Part shown: positions 10,892-22,404 of the stretch, in pieces
Layout: each line of letters begins with the position of its first letter
How positions within the stretch are numbered: position 1 is the first letter of the stretch
Source of the DNA: Phaeotremella fagi
Lineage: Eukaryota > Basidiomycota > Tremellomycetes > Tremellales > Phaeotremellaceae
Assembly (NCBI GenBank): GCA_001599715.1
Contig: BCHU01000009.1
Span: forward strand, 806,001-870,000
Direction of reading: 5' to 3'
DNA length: 64,000 nucleotides
The notes under the pieces: generated by a model
Database searches by the model: none
The model's input: the letters and a program-made list of their open reading frames with translations, nothing else
Told to the model about the DNA's origin: nothing
Made by a program: the position numbers and the translations under genes

Positions 10892-11258
10892 GAGTAGTAG
10901 AAAGTTTCAAGGGGAAAATGAGTACGAGGAGGCAGTCTGGAATAGTGGAATGAGTTCATATTTAAGTATATCTCGCTCAATGTAAAAAGAAAGTCGTTGA
11001 GTATACGGTGTAAAAAAGACTCGTGTCGTCTCAGTTTGAATGCTAAGCAATTTTGCCACAGCGGATTGAGTCATGTAAGCAACATTGGCGACTCGATAAC
11101 ATGATGGAAAATTTATCAACGAGCTTCAGAGCCTTGTGAAAGGACGTGGCATGGCTGAAAGGTTGAATTTAAAGTCAGCATGTCTGGGAAGGCAAGCCCT
11201 CTTTCAGTGTCTTGGACTTTTTTTTTCTCATTTCTTTCTGACATACATAACCAACATC
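10892..11258 (+). repeat. Duplicated intergenic unit, second copy (after C, before D)
   Basis: Second copy of the spacer at 9921-10288, with the same order of blocks and a very similar length (367 against 368 bases). Together with the coding copies it defines a repeating unit of about 965-970 bp. Confidence 0.8.
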
Positions 11259-11894
11259 ATGGATAATTCAGGGTCCTCATCAACAACCGCTCCCAACACC
11301 ACTATGTCGGGTAATTCTTCACAACACAGTTATACGATCAAAATCTCTTACATCCCTTACATTGAAAGCACCTACATGGTGGCAACTGAAGATGAACCAG
11401 GTGTTAAAACATGGGACAACGGCATTTTGTTCCAACACTCGTCCAACATGAGGATGTCGAAAACCTCCAGGCAAAAATTCAAGCTTCTCAGAGCGAAGGC
11501 ACTTACGGGAAAGGCGACCAACTGCGATCCGTTAGAATCCATTCAGAAAGAATACTAGCAGACCGTCTCTGAAAACATATCGGAACTCAGAAAAGACAGC
11601 TATTTCGATGAGTTTGAGATGATCGCGGTTGGGAACGACGATGCCAAACGAAAGCTCGAACTATATTTACTCGACAGGCGTTCAGATTCATACAATATTC
11701 CGGATGATGGTGGGGTTGGTGATTATGGAGAAGAAGAAGAAGTGGATCGTGATGATTTATATGTTGATGATAAGTATGTTGCCCTTGCCAAACAATTTGA
11801 GGAAGAAGACTTGAGGTACATGATTAAGCATTACAATTCCGTCGGACGTCAGGTAACCTTTGGTAAAGATGGAGATCAACAAGTTGTTCGTTGA
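11259..11894 (+). pseudogene. Tandem orphan family, copy D, with an in-frame TAG
   Basis: The ATG at 11259 opens a frame homologous to copies B and C (IKISYIPYIESTYM for the N-terminal motif). It is broken by TAG at 11556-11558, about residue 100. The same frame then continues without another stop to 11894 and keeps the downstream family motifs (FDEFEMIAVGNDDA, then the C-terminal YNSVGRQVTFGKDG). In a gap-free alignment the TAG replaces a Tyr/His position (Tyr in B, His in C), so one base change explains the break. It is either a recent pseudogene, a truncated allele making a product of about 99 residues, a readthrough gene, or a sequence error. The downstream half shows no further decay. 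Confidence 0.75.
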
Positions 11895-12610
11895 GATTGG
11901 AAGAAAACTGTAGCTGATGATTGGGCAGAGTTAGTGGGACGAAGTCGATCTATGAGATTAGAATGTGTATAAGTATATGTACTGTAGTTTGTTCAGCACT
12001 GTCTATGTAATGTAAAGCAAAGTCATGAAAACACAATTTACATTTTTCGTCCATGCCCAAACTATCGACAACTGAATTTTGATTTCAGAAACGAGATGGT
12101 GTTCATTGATCATCTATCCCGTACAGAGTAGTCAAAGCTTCTCGTGCAATACCAGTAGGCATTACAAGTGTACAGTACTGAAGAAGGGAAAGCAAAGCAG
12201 TGTATGTAAGTGGACTAGAATGAAAAACGGTTTGTACGTTCAGTGTTCAAAGTGGTGTAATTCTGCATCCGAGCCATTCTTCCACCGAAGAACGACTGTC
12301 AAAAAGTTCAGCCTGGCGTCGTCTCTCAATCTTTGTTGGCAGCATCATACTCCAGGATGCTGTATTTGGGCGTTTGCAATACGTGCTTTTTGTAATGGCT
12401 GCCGTTGAATTTGACAACGATATTGGAGATTACGAACAATGGACGCACAGACATCAAAGGGTAGTTGTCAAAAAAAGAAGACCCGTTATAATCTGCTCTT
12501 ATATGATCAAATACAACTTGAGAGGTCTTCTTACTTTTTCACTTGTTCACTTTGTGTTCACTATCATATTTCTTACTTTCAAACAAACAACCAAACTCAA
12601 TAGATACAAC
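11895..12610. other. 716-base spacer before copy E
   Basis: It is longer than the other array spacers and shows no obvious match to the duplicated unit. Several short open frames occur but none has family motifs. The last 100 bases are a CT/CAA-rich leader for copy E. Confidence 0.45.
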
Positions 12611-13165
12611 ATGTCTACAACCAACAACTCAACCGACGCTTCAACGGACCAGATCGTCATCAAATACATGCCTATCCTCGTTTCCATTGCGAAACATACT
12701 CAAGACGGGTGGAGGGCACATCTAAGCCCAGGAGTCTTGTTATCAAAAACAGAGTCAGATATCCCAGAGTCACTCCAAGAACAATACTCTTTCATCGAAG
12801 AACAGATCTCCAAAATCGAGCTCGACCCGACTGCTCCCTTCGCAGAACTTCAAACTCTACATCATCAGAGGTGCGTCAACCATATCTCAAGTAATCTCAG
12901 TAGTTCAGGGGAATGTATGAGCGACTTGAGTCTTGAAGTTTACAGTGATAGCGAGATGAAAGAAAAGATGCTTCAATGGAAGGAGAATGATTTGATACCT
13001 TGGGTTAAAGATCATGATGCTGTCGAGCTTCTCCACAGTATCCCCGTCACTTCCCAACAAGTTGATGAACATTTTGGGATATTTAGTCAGATTATTATGT
13101 ATGGGGAAGAAGAAGTTCTTAGTCTTCCTTGTCAGGATTACTGGGGGAAGAAGGTTGGAGGATAA
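12611..13165 (+). CDS. Tandem orphan family, copy E (diverged)
   Basis: Single exon, 184 residues, ATG at 12611 (MSTTNNSTDAS). Membership rests on position, strand, length, the Ser/Thr-rich start, the segment IVIKYMPILVSIAKHTQDG in the place of IKVxYxPYxxSTFKAE, and the C-terminal FGIFSQIIMYGEEEVLSLPC, which parallels IGYFESVGRLVTYGKTGTGSLPC of copy C. The middle is clearly diverged. There is no signal peptide or membrane span. Function unknown. An extended frame upstream of 12611 exists but includes leader sequence and is not favoured. Confidence 0.65.
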   Translation: MSTTNNSTDASTDQIVIKYMPILVSIAKHTQDGWRAHLSPGVLLSKTESDIPESLQEQYSFIEEQISKIELDPTAPFAELQTLHHQRCVNHISSNLSSSGECMSDLSLEVYSDSEMKEKMLQWKENDLIPWVKDHDAVELLHSIPVTSQQVDEHFGIFSQIIMYGEEEVLSLPCQDYWGKKVGG

Positions 13166-14262
13166 TTCAAGGAAGAATAGAAGGGTATAGGTATTTTGGT
13201 TGGAAGGCGAGGATGGGAGTTGAGTGGGAAGGCTGAATTTATCTTTTTATCTCTATGGTTGATGCTATGTTGTTAAGTCTACAAACGAAGAGTACTGATC
13301 TTCAAATCCTCACGTTAGGGAGAAAGCAAAATCCTGTCGTCGACTTCTGTCACTGAGTGAAGGTCGAAGCGTTCATGATCGATGAGAATTGTTTCCGTCA
13401 TAAATCGATTTCATGTGATAAACATCTTTGTCAGTGGTGTTTGAAATCGATGTGACTATTCCCCACAGCAACACATCTTGTTACTACAGCATCAACACGA
13501 TGAAAAGTCATCACAGAGATTAAATGGTAAATCCAAGGCTGAGTGTTTCGTAACCCCGTCTCAAAGGGAGACGACTTCAAACCACACAGCCTTTCTTATG
13601 ATCTTTGAAAATAAGTCAAATCAATGTCCAAACATCCTGAGTGCCAACGATGAACAGGATGCCTTTGCCACCTATCTCTTCGCTATGTCAATCGCCTGAT
13701 GATTGATAGATAGAAGTGATGGGAATCGAACTCGGACGACGATCCTAAAATAGGATTTCCTATGTCGTAAACTCGCGCTAGGAAATGCCGCAAATTCCCG
13801 ATTTTGATTTTATGGGGTTCTTAGTTGTGAGGTCGATATATCTCATCATCCCAGTTAGTTTGTATATATGTTTGAGATGACTTCAGTAGATTTTTTTATG
13901 TATACCTTTGCAGGATTTACTTGAAGGCATTTGGATTTCTCAAACCCGAGGAAGGTAAGGGGGAAGGGCTAGAGGTTTAGGAGAGTGGAAAGTGGTAAAG
14001 GACGAAACGCCACGATTATTGGCCCGCCTCAACAGGTACTCGTAGGTGAGTGAGTGTAACACCACACCACGCCGCTTGGTTACTTTATTGGCATCTTTTA
14101 TTACCTTTTTAACTGCGAAATCTTTCATTAGATTTGTTATCTTATCAATCAATTCATCTTATCATCTTTATTCAATCTCATTTTGATATACCCCTAAACA
14201 GGATACACTCGTTCACTGTTTGTGTCTTGTTTTCTTCGAATCACCCAAATCGATAAACAAAG
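13166..14262. other. 1.1 kb intergenic region after the array
   Basis: No gene supported. It contains a cluster of small inverted repeats at about 13731-13780 (for example ATCCTA/TAGGAT around AAAA) with a B-box-like word on the minus strand (GTTCGATTCC, near 13721-13731), but no foldable tRNA. The last 100 bases form the leader of the gene at 14263. Confidence 0.45.
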
Positions 14263-15223
14263 ATGATTGAGGTCGATGTTGATCACATTGATAAACACGC
14301 CCCTTCGACTCCTGCAATCGATTTGGCGCGTAATGTCAATGATACATCTATACCCGATCTTGGAGACACTTCGAATGGTCATGTTAACAGTCTCGAGAAA
14401 CAATCACCGGAACTTTGGAATACGACACCTAGAATTATTACTTCATCGTCATCTGCTTCAGGTGATCATTCGGTCGAGATATCTGTAGCCACACCTTCAA
14501 CATTGATTTTCAGAGGTGACGATATCTCTGAACATTCAATGAAAGTCAAGGAACACGATTCTTCTGGAAATGAATCACTTCCATTGGGTTCCTTAACTAA
14601 TCTACCTACTGAACGAGTGGCTAATTCGGATCGACAGAGAGGTTCTTCTGAGGGTTACACGACTAAACGAAAGAGTACACCTGGGTTAAGTGGATTGGAG
14701 ACTACGAGTAATCCAGGTGCTCGAAGGGAGGGTAGGGAGGGTACAGCTTTATCTGGATCTCTTGATAACACGAAGAACAGAGCTGCGTCTGGGAAACCTC
14801 CAAAAAAGAAACGAAAGAAGAAGGGTTGGAAAGGTTACGCCGTTGTTGATGCCGATGGTAACGTCATTGAATCGGAGGAAGAAGATGATGAGGAATCACC
14901 AGCTTTCAGAAATACTGAGTTGGAAACTGAAGTTGAGGTTGTGGTTCAAGATGCCTTGCCGTCGAGAGGTAAGTTATTGATAATCATTTACAAATGATTG
15001 ACCGGTGGTAGAAACCTCTATGCCATTGAAAACGAAATCTGATAATTCACTTGGCGTATCTCGCAAAGTACCTAAAGCTGTCAGTCCGTTGGTCACGAAT
15101 ACAACGCTGGAGCCAGTCGATTCTAATAGACCAGAATGTAAGTTGAATTTCAATTTGGCCTGGTTATGCAGTAGTCATGGTAAAGTGTGGTCCGTGCGCG
15201 CGCCAGATTGTATATATGATTGA
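14263..15223 (+). CDS. Lysine-rich, acidic disordered protein of unknown function
   Basis: Two-exon model, 14263-14968 and 15012-15223, joined by a 43-nt GT-AG intron in phase 1. The roughly 305-residue product is Ser/Thr-rich. It has a strong nuclear-localisation-like basic cluster (PPKKKRKKKGWKGYAVVDAD, about residues 180-199) followed by an acidic run (ESEEEDDEE). A second intron (15138-15171, 34 nt) is possible and would end the frame at 15227 instead. A third reading joins the gene to the next one through an acceptor at 15237. The basic-then-acidic layout suggests a nuclear protein, but no family is recognised. Confidence 0.6.
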
Positions 15224-15410
15224 ATAGCGCTGATCAGCCTCTATCCTCTTTTATCTCATATTACTTTTACTCTCTCTGTCACTTTCACTTTCATCACTCG
15301 TTCTTGCTTCATCTTCCTTGCAATTTCAAACCACCGCCTGGATCTTCATATCCGGTATGCTGCTTTTACTCGATCACCGCCCTTCACCTTCACCTACACT
15401 TCGATTACCT

Positions 15411-16669
15411 ATGACTCGCTCGTCATCATCACTATCTACCTACTCGTCTCCCTCACCAGCTTCAAACACACGCCATCAAGCTCCAAAAGTCGTCAATCCA
15501 TCAAAATCATTGACCGCTCCACAACCCAAAAAGCAAAAACAAAATTCTGCTACTCCTCAACCTTTATCCACATCAGATAGTCGCGCCACCTCATCCCATC
15601 CTCGACCCGTTGCCAAGACCAACAAAACTCTACGATCGATAGTCAATTCTCATACCACTCCTCTGTCTTCTCGATCTGGTGTCAGCAACTCTAATGGTCA
15701 AAGTAACGGTGCATCTACTTCCACTCGTTCGGCTCAACTAGCAGTACAATCTCAGTACATTGTTGAAGACGATACTCCACTTCCAAAAGTTCCTCGTACC
15801 GGTATGGGTGACGAATTCCCTCCACCACCTGAAAGTGATATACGCACTGAAGCCGCTTTCATCATTAGAGGTGCGGAGAAGAGGAGAGAGGCTGATGCCA
15901 AGGCATCTAGGAAAGCAGCTAGGTTACATCGATCGGCCAATGGGTATAGCAGATACAACGAACATAATTTGACCAATGGTGAAGGAAGAATGACCCCACC
16001 CCCCTCGGGAGAGCCAAAAAGTTCAAGACGCTCTAATGGTCGTCGTCCAAATTATAACGAACGAGATTCAGATGATGAAGATAGTCTTGATGGTCCATTA
16101 TCACCCCCTCAATCATCGTACCCAGATTACAGGGATGGTGCAGGTCCCTCATCCTACTCTAGAAGATACGACGATTCCCCTTTCACCGCTTCACCTCATC
16201 AATCAAGGTACAACCCCAGACGCCAATCATCAGATCTTTACGATAGCATGACTCCGTTCGGGTTTTCCACCAATGATAACAAGAGTTTTGGTCAGAGACC
16301 TTTGACCAGTGATCCTCGACCGCCAAAATTCAAGAGGGGTCAAGGGGAGACTATCGTTTTGGCGCCGAATTCTGGGCGACCTAAGGCTAGAGATCTTATT
16401 GAGAGAATGCATGAGGAGGGCTTGGAAGGTTTGACAGCGGATTTGGAAGCTGATGCAGCTGGGTTCGTGGAGAACGTCAGAGTGAGTATTGTGATATAAA
16501 GTGTATTGCCGACTTACACTGACATCAACTTCAGTCAAACTTGCGAACTATCATTGATCTAAGTTTGCCTCAACCCTCAGCTCGACGAGATGCTTTTATT
16601 GAGAGGATCGGAAGAGGTTTAGCAGATCTTGGATGGAGAATGACGGATACGAGTGACGCTGCTTTTTAA
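15411..16669 (+). CDS. Hypothetical disordered protein with a conserved-looking C-terminal helix region
   Basis: Exons 15411-16481 and 16535-16669, with a 53-nt intron in phase 0, give 401 residues. The start is the ATG at 15411 (MTRSSSSLSTYSS); an in-frame ATG at 15357 would add a hydrophobic, leader-derived stretch and is not favoured. The first 250 residues are Ser/Pro/Arg-rich and disordered. The last 80 or so form an amphipathic helical region crossing the intron (DLIERMHEEGLEGLTADLE, then IERIGRGLADLGWRMTDTSD). No named domain is recognised. The C-terminal part is the piece most likely to be conserved. Confidence 0.65.
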
Positions 16670-17478
16670 GCGCTTAATCTGTTTGTTTAAGTTTAACGTT
16701 GAACACACTCATCATTTTTAACTTGACCTATCGTCTTGTGCATACATTACATGATTTCGTTTTTTTCCATCGCATCATTTTATCGCTTTCTTTGTTTGTC
16801 TTTTTCTTTTCTTTTGTTTTTGTTCTTCTTATATCACACAATTTTATTCAATCATATTCATTCCCCTCATTGTTACAATATCATTTCCAACATATTTTCC
16901 TTTTCCTTTTAAAGTCAACGTTACCAGTTTTTAAAGTGATGAAAAAACAAAAAAATGTACTGCAATATTTTAACATTTTAGAACAATGAAAAAAGCATCG
17001 TCTTTTATGAAACGTTGAAGAATGTACCCCTAGTGAGGATGGTGGAATGTTTTGCTTCTTTCCTTTTTAAAGGTAGTTGAAACAATAGATTATTTGAGCG
17101 GAAGGATGGAGTTGAATGAGGAAGAGGAAGGAATGATTCGCCACGCCACATAGTGTAATCGGTGAATGAATGACAATAATGACAGACAGTGACAATGACA
17201 ATGACTTAGTCGCGCCCTCATACACTTACTTCCCTTACTAGTCAACTTTTTCAACATCTCTCCATCTCTCTCTTCATTCATTCTATCACTAATATCATTC
17301 ACATCCTTCATACTAGTATACCTAACTAACATCATCTCCTACTACAATCCAAGTAGAGTAACAGGTATAAGTATACACCTTCCCAATCCACAGGTTTCCA
17401 CTTGGTCAATCAACAGAAAAATTTTGGACCGGTAACGCAACCAACCTTCTAACCTCAAGGTTGTGGTTCAACACCAAC
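16670..17478. promoter_or_regulatory. Intergenic region with T-rich tract, upstream of the nucleoporin gene
   Basis: About 800 bases. The first half is strongly T/A-rich (16700-16990, with long T runs), probably 3' UTR and terminator sequence. The second half carries GACAATGACA-type repeats near 17170-17205 and the CT/CAA-rich leader of the gene starting at 17479. No open frame has coding features. Confidence 0.45.
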
Positions 17479-20400
17479 ATGTCCTCCTACAAAAACAACA
17501 TCTTTGGATCAACCATCCGACATGAATCACCACCTCACTCCAACTTATCAGGTGCACATCGACCATCAACCAATCCACGTATACATGCACTATCGAAACC
17601 GTATTCCAGACCATCATCTTTTTCAGGTATTCCATCATCTTCTACGTCACTAATACTTCAATCACCTACGAAACGAGGTAGTGTATCACCTAGCAAATCA
17701 CCAACTAAGATGTTGGCACCTTCAACTCGACATTCGTTTAGTGATAATGAAGGTTCAAAGAGGAAAGGTTTGGTTCGTTCAGATTCTGAATCTTCCCTTA
17801 GTGCTGGTTTCAGTTTTGTTAAGACCATCTTTACAAGACCTTTGGTTTGGTTAGCTACACCTTCGAAAGGCTCGGTTTCGGATGGTGTCGTTACGAAAAG
17901 AGATTCTTTATCATCGTTTGGTCACGATTTGGAAGATGGGGTTGGTGGTGATCTCTCACCATCTGATCGAGCTTTAGGTAAAAGACCTAATAGAGATTCT
18001 ATATCTGCGTCTGCATCCAACGGTGATCTCAGTGTCTACGATCCAAAACATTTCTCAATCACTGGTAGAGCCGTCACTGGCAACATGCTTCCACCACTTC
18101 CACCTCATATCACACTCTCAGCGAAAACCCAATCATCATTCGATAAACCGCTAAATCAAACTAATTTTTCTAGACCTTTAACAACTTCTACTTCTATGCC
18201 TTATCTCGATCCACCTAGTGGCTTGTTTGGTTCACCGAAAACTGCTTCACCTAGGAAATCGAGATTGGGGTTGACGGGTGGAACTGGACGTATCACTAGG
18301 TCGGGAAGACTGGATATTGGGGTGGACGCTGATGGAGATGATGAAATGTCGGGAAGTGATGTTAGAAGTGGTCATCAGGATAAAGAGCAGTGGAGTCCTT
18401 GGAAAGAACGAAAGGCGCAAGCTTTGAGTTCCAGGAAATCTATGACTCCCTCTAAGAGAGACACACCGTCAAGAGTGTCAGAGGTTAGGGATGTAAGTTT
18501 TCTTTCAACATTGTTTATCAAAGTCAATAACTGAATTTCATTTGCAGTATACACTCCCTTCTGTCTCTCCCTTCAGACAACCTCAATCTCCTCTTGTTCC
18601 TCGACAACATACTCCCTCGACCTCGGGACTTGCTCGATCAGCTACAACTGTCAACTTACATCGTGCTGGTACCGCTGTTTCGGATGTTAGCATGGGAAGA
18701 GGTGGATCTACAAAACTACGAGGGTCGAGTACTATGCTGTTTGGAGCCAACGGAGATGACAGAATGAGTGTAGATGACGACAGGGTCAGAGAAGGAAGTG
18801 TTCTCGTAAGTGATTTCGATAGTTTTTCGGCGTTGGGATGGTGTTCTGACTGTCGAAGGATTGGTTTATGCAGGATCGATGGAAGACAACAGGGTCACCC
18901 ATTTCAATGACTGCTTCTAGAAGATTCGGTTCAGCGGCTCCATCGTCTGGAATACCTCCAATCCGGAAAGGTCAAATGGTTTGGGACGCTGAAAAGGGTT
19001 TCGTTAGAGAGAGTGAACTCAAAGCAGGTAGGTTAGGAGTTGCAGCACATTATACTGATTTTCAGCCGATACCGCTGCTCCTGTTCATACGAATGAAGCA
19101 GAAAGAATTCTGTTCGCATTGGAATCACTCAGAAAGACTCCTCTGGCAGATGCGAGAAAAGCTGTACCATTCACATCTTCTACGACAACCTCTGTTCCAG
19201 TAGAACTGTTTGGATCGTCATCGAGACAATTGAGAAAAGCCGTTTCTGTACCATTAGCTACTGCGCAGGCTGGGGAGAATGCTAGAAAGAAGAGGGATAA
19301 GGACAGGTTGACTGGTTCTGACTCTGTCATGATCAGTCCTTATGGTCGTAGGAGACAGGTGGATAAGGCTGCTAAAGATGAACGAAAAGAGAGGTTAGCT
19401 TCTGAAGCTAGTGGTGAGTATATTATATTACTATTCGTGCTGAAATATCTAGACTTCGTCCCGTCTCAATCTCAAACACGATCCATGGATGACCGCAGTC
19501 GTTCAAATAGTGCGATAACTGATGATGAAATGGTTTCTGAGAAGGAGCCAACACCACCTCCCGCCCCCACACCCCGTCGATCAACGAGAAACAAACGTGG
19601 TGCATCTGCTGCGCCTGCAGAGACCGTTACACCCAAAGCGAGGAAGACTAGGGGAACTAAGGATGTTGGGGACAAATCGGAAAACAAAGCAACACCGAAA
19701 GCTGGTCGTAAAGGACGGAAAAAGACTTCACCTCCACCTGAACCAGTTCGTGAACCCTCACCACCTCCTTCAGTACCTGTCATCACAGCTACTGCACCAT
19801 CCCCTGGTACAAATTCAGCTACCTCTTCCGGATCAGTTTACCAACCCCGACAAAGTGGTGATGCACCTCGCGGTTCCTCATCCTTACGAGCTCGAAATGA
19901 ACCTAGTCATCGTCGACACCAAGGTGCAGCCAGTTACGGCAATTCTCGTGCGACTTCTCCTGAGGATGCTGGCGGTCGTTTCTCGGCTCGTGAAGAGGAT
20001 TTACCACCCATGGAAGAATTGATTCAAGCCAAGATCTCTTTACCTCCAATGTCAGGTATTTCTTTCTCTGGTCTTGCAGGGACACCTTTGTCATCTTCTG
20101 TTCAGCCCTCCACGACATCCACCGTCGGAGTCTCATCATCCCCAGCGGTGTCATCGCCTGTCAAGACGGCTTCTCTTGGGTTACCTTCGACAAGATTAAA
20201 TAACCGTTTGACTGCAGGTGTATCGACTAGACCTAGAGCGTCGTCACCACTGGCATCTGGATCCATCGTGGCTGCACCTGAATCACCTCCGGCATCAGTT
20301 ACGTCTTTCGCCAAATCGACGACACCTAGTTCAACACCTGCTCCCAAACCAGTATCGACATTCTTCGCACCACCTGTCTCACTTCAACCACCTCCTGCAT

Positions 20401-22151
20401 CTGGTTCAACCACTCCTCTTACCAAACCACCAGTCTCATCTTTCTTCGCCCCACCCAGTGCAAATGGAGACAGCGATTCCTCTAAAAAGTTCCCATCTTT
20501 CGGTCTTGGTAAACCTCCCTCATCAGCTCCAGTATCTGGCACCACCAGTCCTTCAGAACCAACTGAAACCACCTCCTCAGCTATTCCAAATTTCTTCGGT
20601 TCCAAATCCACCCCTGTATCGGGTACTACTACACCAGTCGCACCTCGTCCGAAACCCTTTGATTTTGGTTTGATAGCCAAACCACCTACAGAAACAAAGG
20701 ATAATGCTGCACCGGCGCCATCGTTCAGTTTTGGTTCTAATACCGCTCAACCGACCACTAATGGATCGACTTCATCGTTCTCGTTTGGAAATAAATCTGA
20801 AGCTCCCGCTGTTGTGCCTTCTGCAGCTCCATCTTTCTCCTTTGGTTCTTCAAAACCAGCTGAATCTAGTCCTACACCTACTCCTGCGACCACGAATGAT
20901 GCAGCCCCATTGACTGTGAGTTTTCTTCCTTTGAAAAAAATTGCACTGACGGCTTTTTAGTTTGGTTCGAAAACCACAGAACCTGCTAAATCCTCTTTCT
21001 CGTTTGGTGCACCTTCCACTACAACCCCATCCACCACGTCTAGTGTTTCGTCACCATTCGGTCAACCCGCTGCAACGGTTGACAAACCATCAACTGCTTC
21101 AGCGCCTACTCCAGCGTTTGGAGGATTCTCATTCGCTAAACCAGCTGAACCTGTGACACCAACCGAAAATCCTGTTGATAAAGTTCCGACTGCAGCTGCA
21201 GTTCCAAATTTCTTTGGCGGAGCAACGACTCCTACTGCTCCTGTTTCCAATCCTTTCGGAGGCTCTACTACTCCAGCAGCAGCAACTCCTACAACTGGTT
21301 TCAGTTTTGGCTCAACTGGTGGCTTTGGATCGACAAAACCTGCAAATGGAGAAACGACCAAATCTTTCTTCAACTCGGCGCCAACCTCAACTCCAGCCTC
21401 TACTTCGACAACAGCTTCTACTTTTGGAGGATTCGGTGCTCCATCTCAACCTGCTACTTCTGCCCCTGCCAGTGGATTCGGTAACACGACAGCCACAACT
21501 ACGACTCCATCGACTGGATTCTCTTTTGGATCGAGCTCTGCGGCACCACCTGCTGCTTCCAACACTTTTGGAAGTAGCTCTACCACTGGCTTTGGATCTG
21601 CACCCAAAAGTACAGGTTTCGGGTCTTCTGCAGCTGGCGCTTTTGGTAGTAGTACAACTCCAGCTCCAACCCCAGCCCCAGCTTCAACAGGTTTTGGTGG
21701 ATTCTCAGGTTTCGGTAGTAATGGCACTTCAAGTTCTACACCAGCTACTACTCCTGCAGCAGCAGCTCCTACATCTTCTTTCAGTTTCGGTCAATCAGCC
21801 ACGTCAACACCGTCTTTTGGAGGGTTTGGCCAAACAACACCATCAGTGCCGGCACCAGCTGCCAATGGCTCATTCTCATTTGGAACACCTACCACCGCCC
21901 AACCATCGTTCTCATTCGGTTCCACCACACCAAGTGTGAACCCACCCTCGTCGAATGGATTCGTCTTCGGTGCAGGAAACGGTAATGCTTCTCCGAGTAC
22001 GACCAACCCACCAAGATTCGGTAGTCCAGCACCAGGTCCTGGTAGTCCCAGTGTCGAAGGTGGTTTCAGTCTCGGTATGGAATCAACTGCTCCTGGAAGT
22101 CCTAGTGGTAGGAAGATCAAACCTTTGAGAAGGACTGCTACGAAACGTTAA
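17479..22151 (+). CDS. FG-repeat nucleoporin, Nup1/Nup60/Nup153 (nuclear basket) type
   Basis: Six exons: 17479-18492, 18548-18805, 18874-19027, 19066-19413, 19453-20915, 20961-22151, about 1,475 residues. The last third is packed with FG/FSFG/GFG repeats (FSFGS, FGGFG), which bind transport receptors in the nuclear pore. Around residue 120 a hydrophobic, probably amphipathic segment (FSFVKTIFTRPLVWLATPSK) resembles the membrane-binding helix of basket nucleoporins. The C-terminus ends in a basic patch (GRKIKPLRRTATKR), as in Nup1/Nup153-like proteins where it binds importin. The middle is Ser/Pro/Lys-rich. The FG-nucleoporin call is firm; the exact orthologue is inference. Introns of 38 and 39 nt occur, and the 39-nt one (19414-19452) has no stop if retained. 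Confidence 0.9.
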
Positions 22152-22404
22152 ACTTTGGGAATGGTTTGTAAGGCAGGGAGGGTATATATATATCTTTGGG
22201 CAATCGTTTGATTAGATACGAGTTTATAGTTTATATAGTTTAGTCAAAGTTGTTTTCAACGTAATGCAAATGAACTGTGTAATGGGATTTTTAAGAGTGA
22301 CTGTACATAACCAAAGAAGCAATATTCATAATACTGTTTTATGTTGTCATCATTTACACGATACAGATTCCAAGATTCGTGTTAAGAGTTGATTTCGACA
22401 CTGC

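Noticed and set aside
12079..12408. 109-residue open frame between array copies D and E
   Set aside because: It carries none of the family motifs, and its composition is like non-coding spacer.
13720..13800. tRNA gene on the minus strand suggested by a GTTCGATTCC B-box and a TAGCGCGAG A-box-like word
   Set aside because: The acceptor stem does not pair, the T-arm stem has several mismatches, and the hairpins present (ATCCTA/TAGGAT) do not form a cloverleaf. At most it is a decayed tRNA relic.
22152..22404. Search for a transposon or repeat between the nucleoporin and BIM1-like genes
   Set aside because: Only 253 bases of AT-rich convergent 3' regions; no terminal repeats or transposase-like sequence. 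None was found elsewhere in the window either.
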